A stretch of DNA of 64,000 nt from Themeda triandra (GCA_018135685.1 JAENPR010000385.1:434001-498000); one strand, 5' to 3'; shown: positions 35,501 to 46,808, counted from the first letter of the stretch. The notes: a model not told the origin generated them from the sequence alone. Made by a program: numbers and translations.

Positions 35501-36647
35501 CGGCGCGAAGGGTCCAAGGGTCCACGCGTGCTCTGGCGGACGGCACGGATCGACGGGAGAGCGGCGCTCAAGCTCGCTCCGCGAGCACGACCAAGCGGCG
35601 GCGATTTCGCTGGAGGGGAAGAAGAAGAGGAGGCCGACCGGCCGTCACCTTCCTCTTACGGCCAAGTCGAGGCGACGCCCCGTGCGCGCGAGCAGAGAGC
35701 TCCGCGACGGCGCAGTGACAACGACGGCGCGATGCTCCACTAGGTCGGGGCGGCGGCCATGGCGGAACGAGACGGCGGCGCGAGGTGGTGGCTGCGGGGC
35801 GGAGAACGAGAGAGGGAGAGCGAGATGGAAGGGGGCGAGGATGAGAATGACGATGACGAAGGCGACGACGGGCGCGAGGCCGGGGTACACCCCCTCGCGA
35901 GGGCGGTGGCGCGCTCGGGACGGCGACACGCGCCCCAGCAGCTGTCGACGCCGGGAGGCCGGCGCTCTGCTTGTCGGTGGGGAGACCGACAGGTGGGGCC
36001 CGGTCTCAGATTTTTTTTTATTTTTAAAAATCGAATTAAGCCCTGTTTTTCCCCCTCTTATAACTCCCAAAATAGGCCGAATTTGGAAAAACTCCCAACA
36101 TAGAAAATGATCCTCTCAAGGAGTAGATCACTTCATCTTTAGAAAGTTTTGTCAAATTCCCAACCATTTTTGAAATAGAAATTTCCAAAGAAAATCACTT
36201 ATAAAATCTAGTAAAAAGAAAATCAGCCCCTATGCTGATCTTGAACCCCTTAAATATATTACTTAGACCCATTTTCAAGCAAAGTGATCATTAGGAGTTT
36301 TAATCCTCATGAAAAACTTTATCTAACACCTTTAGACCCCGAAAGCATTTGGAGTTTCCGGAAACACTTTCTCGACGACTCTAGACAGGAACTCCAAAAC
36401 AAGCTAAGTCTAAAAGCATAATTAAATTGCCTAGGATCATGAACATGACCCCTAATCAAGTTTAAGTCATCCTCAAGTCTAAGTAAATTTAGTGAGCATC
36501 ACATCAAGCATTTGTCATTAGCAACCATTTGCACAAAAACTAAATTAATCAAGCAATTTGACTAATGAATGCAAATGCTCATGATGAAATGCAAAGCGAA
36601 AGTGCATTGGGATTTTTGGAAAGTGCTCAAAAATCCCAGATGTGACA
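32592..36647 (-). repeat. G1 5' LTR
   Basis: Same length as the 3' LTR (4,056 bp) and nearly identical. The clearest differences are at 34130-34139 against 23338-23347 and at 35935-35941 against 25143-25147. It should hold the element's promoter. Confidence 0.95.
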
Positions 36648-36867
36648 AGTATGGCCATTGCATGATCTGAGAGCAGATGTAACTGTGGATATTGTAAATG
36701 GGGTGGTCCCTTCAGTTTGAACTGACATAGATGGTACACTTGTTGATAAGAAAAAAGCTAAGAAACAGCCTAGAAAGTATGTTTTTGTTGCTGCTATAAT
36801 TATGCTATTGATCTTTTATTCATCCTTGTATAGAACTAATTGTACAGGTCCTTTTGTAGGAAAACAA

Positions 36868-39667
36868 ATGGCAAACCGAAGAGGAAGTAATGATGATCCT
36901 CCCCTTATCGAGATTGAGCGGCTGAGGAATGAGACCATTGCAGCAAACCAAGCGAAGCTGAAGTCCTTGATCCCTAATCTATGTAATCCTAAACCTTTTT
37001 TGCTAAGAAAAGAGTAAAGGTCATCTTTTTACAAATTGTTACGTTTCGATGTCTTTGCTTATTTAATGAAAACTATTTACATAAATAAATCATGTTTCTT
37101 GTTGTAGAGAACTCATAAGACCAATGATGGAGAAACCCATGATCATAATTTGCGCCCAAGGCCTCAAACAAACCCCGCAGTGAATGTGAATGAACAAATT
37201 GAAGAAGAAGATCTGGACCATGAACAAATTGATGAAGATTGGGAATGTGAACCAATTGGAGATTTCTTAGGTGATAATCAAGGTAATGAAGCATACTCCT
37301 CTCCTCTTTTATTGTTGCATAGTGCATTAGGATCTGTAAGCGTTGGCATTGTGCTTCTAATTTTTCAAATTATGTATAGTAGATTTTTATGGCACAACAC
37401 AAAAGAGGAAAGGAAGAAGTTTCACTTTACTGAAGGACATCTTTGAAAGGCCACCTGGCATGCCTAAAATCAAAATTCAAGTGAATCACCTTGGTCAACC
37501 TGTTGGAGACAACTATAGGCACTTTTGTAGTGCTGTTGGGTGCCATGTGAGAAAGAAACTATCTGTTGCTTGTCCTGATTGGAGGCAAATTGATATTAAA
37601 AAAAGATGGATGTATGGACAGACATAAAGGTATGTCTTAGGCTCTTAGCTATGTCCCTATTAGGCTCTTAGGCTCTTAGCAAGTATGCTGAAATCTAAGT
37701 ACACATTTGCTATTTTCCATATTTCATTAGGAAACCTATGATATTAGTGATCGAGCTGTGCCCTGGTTTTTGCGTGATGCTGCAAAGAAATGGAAGGGTT
37801 TTAAATCCTACTTAAAGAAGAAGTATTTGGATGCCAAATTAACCGAACAGGAAATAAGGAAAATATATGGTGAAAGACTGAATGATGATGATTGGAAAAA
37901 ACTAAAAGAGTATTGGGCATCCAAAGAATGTGAAGTAAGTACAACCAAATATATGAATTCAACAATGATTTTGTAGAATTTAATATTTTTTTGTCATAGG
38001 CTCGCACAATACAAGCAAAAGCCAACCGTGCAAAGTTGACCATACATCACACATCAGGAAGCAGGAGCTTTGGTCAAGCAGCGTATAAAATGGTATGTTT
38101 GACTACATTTGAGTTTTATTTAAAACACTAATGTGCTGCATTTTTTTGGTACTGAGAGTGAAACACATGCAGGGAGTTGAACTAGGGCGTCCTGCTCGAA
38201 GAGATGAGGTGTTTGTCACAACACATACGAGAAAGAATGGAGTTTCGTTACCGCCTGCAGAACCAATTATTGTAAGTTTTTCCTTTAACAACTTTTATTG
38301 CAGCTTGAAATCCTACTTTATGGTGTATTAACAATGATACTCTATATATTTAGAATAAACTAAAATCAATTATTGAGGAACATCCTGAGTTGACACAAAA
38401 GACAATCCAAGAAGGTGATGCATTTGCTGCTGTTTGTGGAGAAAAAGAGCCAAAAGGACGCGTGCGTGTTTTGGGTCTAGGTCCAACTCCCCAAAGTGTT
38501 GGTACACCAGGGATGAAGTCTTACATACCAACAATCATTCAAATGGAAGAGATGGCCCTTAGAGATGCAGAATTAGCCCATAGAGATGCACAAGCTGAGC
38601 AAGAAGCTCTACGACAACGCATAGTGGAGCTAGAACAACAACTGTTGGAGGAAAGGTTAGCACGTGAAAGGTCAAATATGGAAAACATCTCACAGAATGG
38701 CTCTAATTCACAACATCACGTGGTAAATGTTTACACCTCCTCTAATTCATGGCTAATATACTATCAAGTGCTACATAAATCTATAATCCATCTTGTATGT
38801 TTGTAGAGCCCAAGGTCTGAAGATGATGGTGTTGGGACACGTGTTGAAGCTGAACTTAATGAAGATGATGATACATATGAAGAACATACTAATGAGTGTG
38901 ATTACACGACTATGCGTAGGCATGCTACACCCCCCCAAGTCCAGCAACGCCCTCAGTCCAGCCCCATGAGTGGAGCCCCATTAGAACAAACTTCTCGTCG
39001 TCAGTCAAACCTTGTTCATGCAGGCACATTAGCCCAACAGCCCCCTCAATCCACCATGAGAGCAGCCCCATCCCAGCAGCCCCCTCAATCCACCAAGAGA
39101 GCAGCCCCATCCCAGCAGCCCCCTTAATCCACTAAGAGAGCAGCCCCATCCCAACAGCCCCCTCAATCCACCAAGAGAGCAGCCCCATCCCAGCAGCCCC
39201 CTCAATCCACCATGAGAGCAGCCCCATCCCCCAAAGCATCCCCCTCAATCCAGCCATGTTCATGTCCAGCAGCTGCAGCCCCTCTCGGGCATCGATACAA
39301 GGAATGGTGATACTAATCGTTCCTCATATGACGAATATGTAAGTTCTCATTCATCCTACAATTTTTTGCTTCTAGGTTAATGGTGTTTTTATTAGTTGAT
39401 ACAATTCTCATACATCCGTGATTTGCTTCAGATTGGCAAAGAAGTTATACTTTATCCAAACATGAAGTCTAGTCAACCTGTGGCCAAGGGAATGGTTATT
39501 GCAACTAATCCTAGCTGCGTCCTAGCAGGACAGGCTCTTGGAAGGCAATTTTGTCAAGTTGTTGTTAGGCTTGTGATGAAAAGAGATGCCGTTTTGCCTC
39601 GCCCTTATGCAGGTGTTGAAAATATGGCCGATGCAAAGGACCTGGGAATTGCATGGCCATACAATTG
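36868..39667 (+). CDS. CACTA TnpA-like (Ptta/En/Spm plant transposase) gene, multi-exon
   Basis: DNA-binding accessory transposition protein typical of CACTA elements. Coding blocks separated by AT-rich introns: 36868-37016 (MANRRGSNDDPPLIEIERLR), about 37107-37283 (acidic), 37421-37626 (PPGMPKIKIQVNHLGQPVGD, CHVRKKLSVACPDWRQID), 37732-37935 (DRAVPWFLRDAAKKWKGFKS, YWASKECE), 38001-38092 (ANRAKLTIHHTSGSRSFGQA), 38173-38272 (ELGRPARRDEVFVTTHTRKN), 38354-38722 with a Gln/Glu coiled coil, 38806-39300 with 13-residue repeats, and 39432-39667 (PVAKGMVIATNP, GRQFCQVVV, RDAVLPRPY, DLGIAWPYNW). Blocks and order match the Ptta-type transposase. Repeat copy 3 holds a TAA, so the product may be truncated. 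Exon edges are approximate. Confidence 0.7.
39038..39232 (+). repeat. Five tandem 39-bp (13-residue) repeats in the TnpA-like gene
   Basis: Units start at 39038, 39077, 39116, 39155 and 39194 and encode QPPQSTKRAAPSQ with small variants (M or K at position 7). In the third unit CAA has become TAA. The phase is kept because 39 is divisible by three. Confidence 0.95.
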
Positions 39668-39965
39668 GGTAATAAGCAACTCCTCTTCTTATTTCTTATT
39701 TCCATTTGTTTTATGAATGATGAGATTTTCTAATTACTGATATCTCTTAACGGCTGAAGCTTTGCAAGACATCAAAGTCATCCCATGATACAGGTATGCA
39801 ATTAGTACTTTATCCCAAGCTCATTCTTGTAGTAGCCTTGATCTTTACATCTTGTGCAAGTGCATGCAGCTTGCTCTGTCTCTAGATGCTCTTCTACATT
39901 GTTAGCCCAAGCTCTCTCTGCTTTATTCTGCTAATAATGTAATTGGTGATGACTGTTATATGTAG

Positions 39966-40065
39966 TCCGAGGTGAGGCTGATGGGGTACTGCTGGGAGGA
40001 CAAGGAGCTCCTGTTGGTGTACGAGTACATGGCCAAGGGCAACCTGAAGAACCATCTCTTCAGAA
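39966..40065 (+). pseudogene. Captured receptor-like cytoplasmic kinase exon inside the CACTA element
   Basis: A 100-bp segment with an intact acceptor (ATATGTAG|TCC) and donor (AGAA|GTGAGC) encodes SEVRLMGYCWEDKELLLVYE followed by YMAKGNLKNHLFR. This is the kinase subdomain IV-V region of receptor-like cytoplasmic kinases (GYCWEDKELLLVYEYM... LENHLF). The part linking SEV to the strand before GYCWED is shortened. No other kinase exon is present. It is in the same orientation as the TnpA-like gene, so a fused transcript is possible. Host gene fragments of this sort are known in CACTA elements. Confidence 0.8.
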
Positions 40066-41004
40066 GTGAGCCACGGAGTAAGTTTCGGGCCATTGTAGCT
40101 TGCCTTTATGACTTTGCTGCGAGAATTTGGGGTCCTTGCCTTGTCTCTGATGTACTGCTTTTGAAAACACTGAATGTGAGTCGAGTGTAGCCATGTTCTA
40201 GTTAAAGTATCTTTTAGAGCAGACCACATTGAGTGAGCCTGTTAAGCTTTGTGCTATGGTCAAACAAATTTAGCATCATATTTATTTGCCATGCACACTC
40301 TCGAACCCCTAAACAATGGTGGCTGCAAATCATTATTTTGCTTCATTTTCATTTGAACGGAGCATGCACGTCGGTGCATGCACCCTGTTCATATGCAGTA
40401 TGCAGTCAGGACATGAGACGAAGAATAAACCCAAATGAAAGGATTTTGTGCACATAACATAGTTTTATACCAACACACAGACATGTGAATTGTGATGCCG
40501 CTACTACAAGACTTGTTCTCAGTATCAGGAAACATCAGACATGTTGTGTGCTCTGAACTTTTGTACCAGTCAAGTTTTGGGTTGTACCACTAATTGATGT
40601 AATTTATTAATTTTTTTGCAGGTGAGAGGTAAAGGCGAGGTAGCAGTTGGATGGAAGTGAACATGGCCAGCATTATTTTGGACATCTTAACTAGAGATAA
40701 ATTCTTTTGTTAAGACTTAGTGATGAATCATTTTGTAATGAGTGCAAGTAAACCATGAGATGTGAGCTGTGCAACTATTGCAAGCATCTATGAGCTATGC
40801 ATATATCTTGATGGCCAAACCATATGCCATGTAACCTATGCAAGTTCTGGAAAATGACACAAGACAAATGTTTATGGATATAATATGATGAGCTTCATTG
40901 ACATGATTGTGTATTGATCAAAATGGAATTGGTGATTTTATGGCTCATTGATTGTATGATTAGTACTAATCCTGTGGTTAATGAATGATAATGTTGTTAT
41001 TTTC
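40066..41004 (+). other. CACTA 3' region without recognised gene
   Basis: Some flanking sequence may have come with the kinase exon. An acceptor-like TTTTTTTGCAG lies at 40612-40622, followed by a short open stretch and AT-rich sequence that looks like a 3' untranslated region. No domain was seen. Confidence 0.4.
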
Positions 41005-41280
41005 TAGTATGCATAGCGTCTGATAGTTGGACGCTATATAATACTAGCGTCTGACTAATGGTCGCTATATGTTTCTAAAAGGCGTCGAACGGTCGGTCGC
41101 TATATCTTCAACATACTGTCCAACGGTCGGTCGCTATAAGTATGGTCGGACGCTAAAACTTATAGCGACGCCACTTATGGGGACCGGCCAAGTTGGTCGC
41201 TATATGTTTATAGCGACCGTCTGTAGGTCGCTATACCGACTTATAGCGACCGTCTGTAGGTCGCTATAGATAGGCTGTGG
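41005..41280. repeat. CACTA right subterminal repeats with palindromes
   Basis: About ten copies of GGTCGCTATA or its inverse. Twice (about 41208-41234 and 41241-41268) the inverse TATAGCGACC is followed by GTCTGTA and then GGTCGCTATA, making 10-bp inverted repeats with a 7-base loop. Confidence 0.85.
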
Positions 41281-41290
41281 TATAGTGCAA

Positions 41291-43897
41291 GTAAACAAAG
41301 CATGAGCCATAGTCACTTAGCATACACAAAGATAGAACAAAGGATCTCACAAACCTATGCATGCTAGGTACCAACCTTAATGGTGAATATTTTTTAGATT
41401 GCATCATGTATTAAGCAAGTTCACATTTTGAAAGCACGCTTAGCTCATAACATGTATCAATATGATCAAAAAGAGCCTAAGCTGCAGGCATCATCACATA
41501 TAAACAAGGCATACTAGCAGGAGCATAGTTGTATTCAAACTGCTATAACCATGAAGCTTGACAAATGCTTTATAATGCATGATTAGATGCAATGCAATAT
41601 GATACAAAAGAGAAAAGAGCAAAAACAAAGCAAAAGAAAAAGCCAAAGAACTATACAAGATACAAAGCTTCCCACATCTAAAATGGGAAGCAAACACCCA
41701 ACTCCCCTCGCAAGTGGGCAAACTAGGCTTGGTCAAGAGGCTTTGTGAAAATGTCTGCAATTTGGTGCTGGGTTCGGATGTGCTGTGGGTCAATGTCACC
41801 TTTCTCTAGATGGTCTCTCAAGAAGTGGAAATGGACCTCAATGTGCTTGGTTCTAGCGTGGAGCACTGGGTTTTGGCAACGCTTATGGCACTGGTGCTAT
41901 CACAGAAAAGAGGCACTCGAGTGAAGTTTAGGCCAAAATCTCTCAAAGTAGCAACTATCCAAAGCAGCTGAGAGCAATAGGCAGCGGCAGCAACGTACTC
42001 AGCCTCACAAGTGGACTGAGAAATGTTTGACTGCTTGCGAGGGGACCAAGAAACAAGTGCCGAACCCAAAAACTCACAAGTACAAGAGGTAGACTTCCTC
42101 TCAACTCGACAACCAGCGTAATCAGCATCAGAGTATCTCGAAAGAGAAAGAGTCGAAGAGGTAGAGTACCAAAGACCGAGCTCAAGAGTAAAACGCAAGT
42201 ACCGCATGATTCGCTTTATAGCTTGATGATGCGAAGTGCGCGATGAAGACTGGAAGCGTGCCTAGAGGCAGACAGCAAACTGAATGTCGGGCCTTGTCGC
42301 GGTCAGGTACAGCAACGACCCAATCATGCTGCGGTACTCCTTCTGGTCCATCGCTTCTCCTTCCAGGTTCGGATCCATCACCGTCGTGGTCGACATGGGC
42401 GTCGGAAGTGGCTTGGCATCGCCCATGTCGAATTTCTTCAACAGATCCTTGGTGTACTTGCCTTGGTGTACAAACGTCCCTTCTTGAGTTTGCTTCATTT
42501 GCAACCCGAGAAAGAACGTCAGTTCGCCCATTATACTCATCTCAAACTCCCTGCTCATCATATCTGAAAACTTTACAACAAGAGCATGTGACGAGCCACC
42601 AAAGATGATATCATCCACGTAAATCTGCACCAAGAGTGTGTCATTGCCATGCTTGAGGAGAAACAAGGTTTTGTCGATAGAACCCATGGTAAAAACCCTT
42701 GCTCAGTAGAAAAGACTTCAAACGCTCATACCACGCTCTAGGGGCTTGTTTTAGACCATACAAGGCTTTTTAGAGTTTGTAAACATGGTCAGGGTATTTT
42801 GAATTTTCAAAACCTGGGGGTTGCCTCACATACACATCCTCTTCTATGTACCCGTTCAGGAAAGCGCGCTTTACATCCATCTGAAACAGCTTGAACCCGT
42901 TCGAAGCTGCAAAGGCTAGCAAGATCCTAATGGCTTCTAAACGGGCTACAGGAGCAAAGGTTTCCTCAAAGTCTATCCCCTCTTTCTGGCAAAACCCTTA
43001 GGCAACCAAGCTAGCCTTGTTTCTCACCACAATCCCATCCTCACTCTGCTTGTTCTTGAAAACCCACTTGGTACCTATGGGATGACACTGTGGTACCTAT
43101 GGGATGACACTTGGTTTCTCTCAAAGTTCTCTAGTTCCTCATGCATAGCATTGACCCAATTTGGATTAGATAAAGCCTGTCCTACATCTCTGGGCCCAAA
43201 ATTGGCAACATAAGCTGAATGTGCGAAATACGAAATCTCATAAGACCTGTTGCGTGTAACACACTCATTGATATTACCGATCATGGTCTTAGAAGGATGG
43301 CGTTGCTGAATATGCCAAGGTGCTTCCCTTGAAGAAGTTACCACCCCCTCGCCCGCAGCTGAAGTTCCCTCGGGCGCAGCTGGTGCAAGTTGAGGGAACT
43401 GGTCATCCGGCCCCCAAGTGGTCGAAGAAGAAGGATTGGGGCCGTCAACCGAAGTAGTCGTCGCAGGGTTAACTGGGGCAGCCGGTGAAGTCGGCTCGGG
43501 ATCACCCCAATCGGCGTCGTCCTACTCCTCCTCCACAAAAATGCTCTCACCAACCTCCTGGTCACCTGCATGCCCAAAGACAGGAGAAGAACAAGGTGTG
43601 GTTTCGTCGAAGGTGAGTTCACAAGTCTCCATGACACGGTTAGTTTCAAGGTTAAGTACTCGATAAGCTTGTGAATGAGATGCATAACTAAGAAAAATCC
43701 CGTCTAAAGATCTGGATTCGAACTTGTCCAAGTTACCCTTCTTCAGGATAAAACACTTGCAACCGAACACCTGAAAATGGCTCACTTTGGGTAGCCGACC
43801 AAATCGCAACTCATAGGAAGTTTTCTTCAATTAAGCTCGTAGGAAAATGCGATTGGAACCATGGCAAGCTGTGTTGATCGCTTCGGCCCAATACCGC
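41291..43897 (-). pseudogene. C1 pol C-terminal part: end of integrase, reverse transcriptase, RNase H
   Basis: On the - strand, starting at 43897 and in one main frame: integrase tail (YELRFGRLPKVSHFQVFGCK, IFLSYASHSQAYRVLN), linker, reverse transcriptase with GIDFEETFAPVARLEAIRI, FQMDVKRAFLNG and the YVDD motif (LLVQIYVDDIIFGG), then RNase H (RYSDADYAGC, STCEAEYVAAA, LFCDSTSAIS). There are stops near 43830 (TAA), 43519 (TAG), in the reverse transcriptase at about 43000 and 42770 (both TAA) and at 42261, plus a 22-bp duplication at 43070-43113 and a frameshift near 41870. Coding ends near 41740; 41291-41740 is 3' non-coding C1 sequence. The product is dead but the lineage is clear: copia order, Sirevirus-like. 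Confidence 0.85.
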
Positions 43898-46560
43898 TGA
43901 AAGGTCCCTTGTTTGGTTTTGATAATTGAGTGACAACTTAGGTGGACTAATGGTGTGATCATGAGAATACACAGGGGTTTAGTCCACAGGTGAATGTGAG
44001 ATGAAGGAGCTTAATTGCATATGTGACATGACATGGAGTCATGTGACCAATGGTGAAGATCGAGATGAGGCTTGGCTCGAGACCGGAGGGTGTGTGAAGG
44101 ACCAGTCGAGGCAGTGGAGCGATGGACCTAGAGAGGTGAAGCTCGGGCAAGACTTGGTTCCGATGGACCATGAGGCGGTGAAGAGCAAGTGAGATCAAGA
44201 TCAATGGACCGAGAGGGTTGCATGACGATATGAAATGGATCATATCATCTTGAGGTCGTGTCGGTGCATGTGTTGCATTGGCACGTCGGTGGAAGACGGT
44301 GGAAATGGAAATACGCAAGGCAAAGGTATGCTATAGGGCATTTCATTTCACCGGTCATAAGGAGTGTAGAGAAGTTGATGACCGGATTTAGGATTGATAG
44401 CCGTACTATCAAGAGGGGCAAACTTGTTTGCATATCGGTCATCTAGTGCCACTTGAGTGATCTAACATTGCGACATGCTAGGATCGAGTGGCGTTGTGAG
44501 ATCAAGAAAAAATCCTTTGAAAATGATTGTGAAAATGCTAACACACATGCACATGGTGATGTTCACTTGGTGGTGTTGGCACATTTGCAACGGTGGTGGT
44601 GTTTGCAGGGTTGAGATGGGTTTGGGTCCTTCTCTCAGGCTCGGCGGGATTCGGCGCTTTCGGGAAAATTGGAGGCATATTTTCTATTGCACCGGATGCA
44701 AAATCTTGGAGAAAACATGCTAACACTTGAGAACAATTTGGTATACTTGATGGTTAGCTTGTTTGGTCGAAGCGGCGATGAAACGGCGAAGAAGTGGTCT
44801 TCTACGTGGCGCCGGACGCGGCTGGCGCGGGGCGCCGGACGCGCGAGGGAGCATCGGACGCTGTCCAGTGCTGCTCTCGGCAGGCCGATCCCCGGACGCG
44901 GGCGTCAGACGCTGCCAGCGTGGCGTCGGACACGGAGGCTCGGCGTCCGGCGGGTTCGGACGTGTGCGTGCACTGGCTCGGTCTCTGGCACCGGACGCGT
45001 CTGTCGAAGGAGCGATGGACGCTGGCTTAACCGTGTACGGCGTCCGACGCTTGCTTGCTCGCTCTGACGGATGGCGCCCTGGTACACTGCGACGGACGCA
45101 GGGTGTGCGCGTCCGGCGTGCATCGGACGCGGCACAGAGCGGTCCTTGGCGGTGCGGGTGCGCCGGACGCGGTGGTCTGGTGGCGCCGGACGCACGGCAG
45201 AGTGGCACCGGACACGTCCGACGCAGTGCTTCTGCGCGCGATCAGGACCTAGCCATTGGAGATCAATGATCACCTTCGAACGGCTAGTGACACGTGGCAC
45301 TCAGGACGTCGTGGGATGCGTCCGACGTGCCCGACCTGGGCTGCCCGAGCACCTAACGGCTAGTTGGCCCATGGGGGCTATAAATACTCGCCTTGGCCGG
45401 CCTTGGCCGGTGGCGGAGCACCTAGGGACTTTGTGTCCATGCTTGTGAGTGTTTGGAGAGCCCTCTACTCACTTGTGCTTGATAGAGATCATCCGATCGA
45501 GTGAGAGAGCGATTCTAGTGCGTTGCTTTGAGAGAGAGCATCGAGTGGCACTAGGTGATCGTGTTGCAAGCCGGTGGGCTTGTTACTCTTGGAGGTCGCC
45601 ACCTCCTAGACGGCTTGGTGGCAAGAGACTCCGTTGTAGGACCCGTGGAGATTGTGCGGTGCTCCGGAGGAGGATTTGTGAGGGGTTCTTGAGCCTTCCC
45701 GCGTGTGCGCGGGTGGCTACTCTAGTTGAGCGTGGCTTGGAGGATCCCGGTCTTGTGTGGATTGGAGGTGCGGCTCCCGTGTGCGGGTTTTGGCAGTGAA
45801 CCAATTTAAGCGGGCATTTCAATCACCAAGTTGGTGCATCGCCACAACTGGACGTAGCTTGGTGGCGACCAAGTGAACCAGGGGAAAAATCGTGTGTCGA
45901 TTTGTGATTGCCGAGGCTTCGACCTCTTTATTCTTGTGTGTGAGGCTTCGACCTCCCTTGAGCTTGTTTGCAGGTGGTTGGTCTCTACGCCCGGTGATTC
46001 GCCACCGCCGTGACTTCGTGTGTCCACTCTTCGCGGTGGTTTGCATCCCCTCTAGCTCAAGCTTGTATTTACATTTGTTACTTTCTTGCTTAGCTTGAGT
46101 AGTTGCTCTTGGGCTCTTTTGCTTGTGTAGCTAGTTAAGCACCTTCTTGCTTGTGTAGCTAGAAGTAGAGTAAGTGTTTTGCTTAACTTGTATAGTTAAG
46201 AAAATTGCGCTCTTGGGTTCGGCTTGTGTAGCCTTGTCCTTGAGCATCTAGTGAGCTTAGGTTTGGCTTTGTGTTCTTGCTCATTAGAATTGTGTAGGTG
46301 CTTCCCCGTGTGACAAAGTACTAGTTGTTTAGGTTTGTGTGACCTTGCAAGCTAGAATTGTTTAGGTGAGCACTAGCGAGTTTAGCACCTTGCTTCTTGT
46401 TTAGGATCTTTTACAAGGTACTACTAGAGCTTTAGTTAGTGGGGTGTAGTCTTGGCTAGACCGATAGTTTTAATTCTGCATTTGTTTCGGTTAGCCGATG
46501 CGTAAGAATTTTAGGAAAGACTATTCACCCCGCCCCCCTCTAGTCCATCTCGACCCTACA
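43898..46560 (+). mobile_element. Copia-type solo LTR (2.66 kb) with perfect target duplication
   Basis: TGAAAGGTCC...ACCCTACA ends, flanked by ACCGC on both sides (43893-43897 and 46561-46565). Removing it rejoins the C1 integrase reading frame. TATAAATA at 45379-45386 suggests + orientation with transcription start near 45410. Upstream (44800-45220) lies a dense array of CGGACGC motifs. No internal coding region remains, so it is a solo LTR. The assignment to copia rests on recollection of similar LTR ends. Confidence 0.85.
45379..45386 (+). promoter_or_regulatory. TATA box of the solo LTR
   Basis: TATAAATA in GGGGGCTATAAATACTCG, the only strong TATA in the + strand of this LTR. It lies directly downstream of the CGGACGC-rich block. 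Confidence 0.6.
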
Positions 46561-46808
46561 ACCGCCTAGGAGTCCTATGCTCATCAAGCATCGTTCTGGC
46601 CATCTCAACAAGGGTCCGATTTTTGCGTTCAACAACCCTATTCTGCTGAAGAACATAGGACGAAGAAAACTGATGTTCAAGACCCAAGCAAGCACAGAAG
46701 GTTTCAAAATGAGTATTCTTGAATTCTGTGCCATTGTCACTGCAGATAGCTCGCATGGCATTCTGAGGCAACTCATTTTGCAACCTTAAGATCAAATCAT
46801 GAACATGA
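46561..46808 (-). pseudogene. C1 integrase core fragment
   Basis: On the - strand, VHDLILRLQNELP, then ICSDNGTEFKN (second catalytic Asp), then NRVVERKNRTLVEMARTMLD (catalytic Glu) and HRTPRR, continuing at 43897 with YWAEAIN. The first catalytic Asp and the GAG-pre-integrase part are missing: beyond 46808 C1 sequence stops at the C2 insertion and does not resume until 57374. Confidence 0.85.

Larger units (their letters stand above)
21800..36647 (-). mobile_element. G1: full-length chromodomain-type Gypsy retrotransposon (14.8 kb)
   Basis: Two LTRs of exactly 4,056 bp (21800-25855 and 32592-36647) with TGTCACAG...TGTGACA ends. The target duplication AGTAT is perfect (21795-21799 and 36648-36652). 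Order on the - strand: 5' LTR, primer site, extra reading frame with an H3-like start, gag, protease, reverse transcriptase, RNase H, integrase with chromodomain-like tail, polypurine tract, 3' LTR. By eye I count about 60 differences between the LTRs (about 1.5%), so it is young. At a commonly used grass LTR rate of 1.3e-8 per site per year this is roughly half a million years. It is nevertheless dead: five in-frame TAG codons and a gag frameshift. It inserted into the TNP2 gene of the CACTA element. Confidence 0.95.
18330..36790 (+). pseudogene. CACTA TNP2-type transposase, broken and split by Gypsy element G1
   Basis: Catalytic transposase of a CACTA element. From 18330 the frame gives a transposase-associated domain (CPCRKCVNSFW...) followed by the tnp2 core (SCPKCKLSRWK, LRYFPIKKCLQRL, SLTRWHDEG). 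A frameshift near 19210 moves the core to another frame (LRHPADSPLWDDFD, NPFRMRNVSYN, ATCPDCHFF). TGA at 19747 interrupts it; it then runs 19750-20382 (FDFMHIGKNVCESLLNTFLG). The DUF4218-like part (20383-21000) has several stops, and the DUF4216-like part (21243-21726) has another frameshift. At 21799 G1 interrupts the tail, and the same frame resumes at 36653 (WPLHDLRADVTVDIVNG) until a TGA. The gene cannot make a functional transposase. Confidence 0.85.
16924..41287 (+). mobile_element. CACTA (En/Spm) DNA transposon, 24.4 kb including a nested Gypsy element
   Basis: The left end is CACTACCACAGCC and the inverted right end is CACTATACCACAGCC. The flanking 3-bp duplication CAA (16921-16923 and 41288-41290) is exact. 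Both ends carry arrays of a GGTCGCTATA subterminal repeat. Inside, in + orientation, are a TNP2 transposase (18330 onward, split by G1) and a TnpA-like gene (36868-39667), followed by a captured kinase exon. Without G1 the element is about 9.5 kb. The left terminal repeat lacks two bases (TA) present in the right one. It inserted into the 3' part of C1. Confidence 0.95.

Noticed and set aside
21800..36647. Assembly duplication of a 4-kb block
   Set aside because: The copies bracket gag-pol with primer site, polypurine tract and a perfect AGTAT duplication, and they differ at dozens of sites. They are true LTRs.
39038..39232. CRISPR-like repeat array
   Set aside because: Units are contiguous without spacers and encode an in-phase peptide repeat in a plant transposon gene.
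44720..45448. Cluster of Arg/Ala-rich frames on both strands
   Set aside because: By-product of the CGGACGC motif array in the U3 of a solo LTR.
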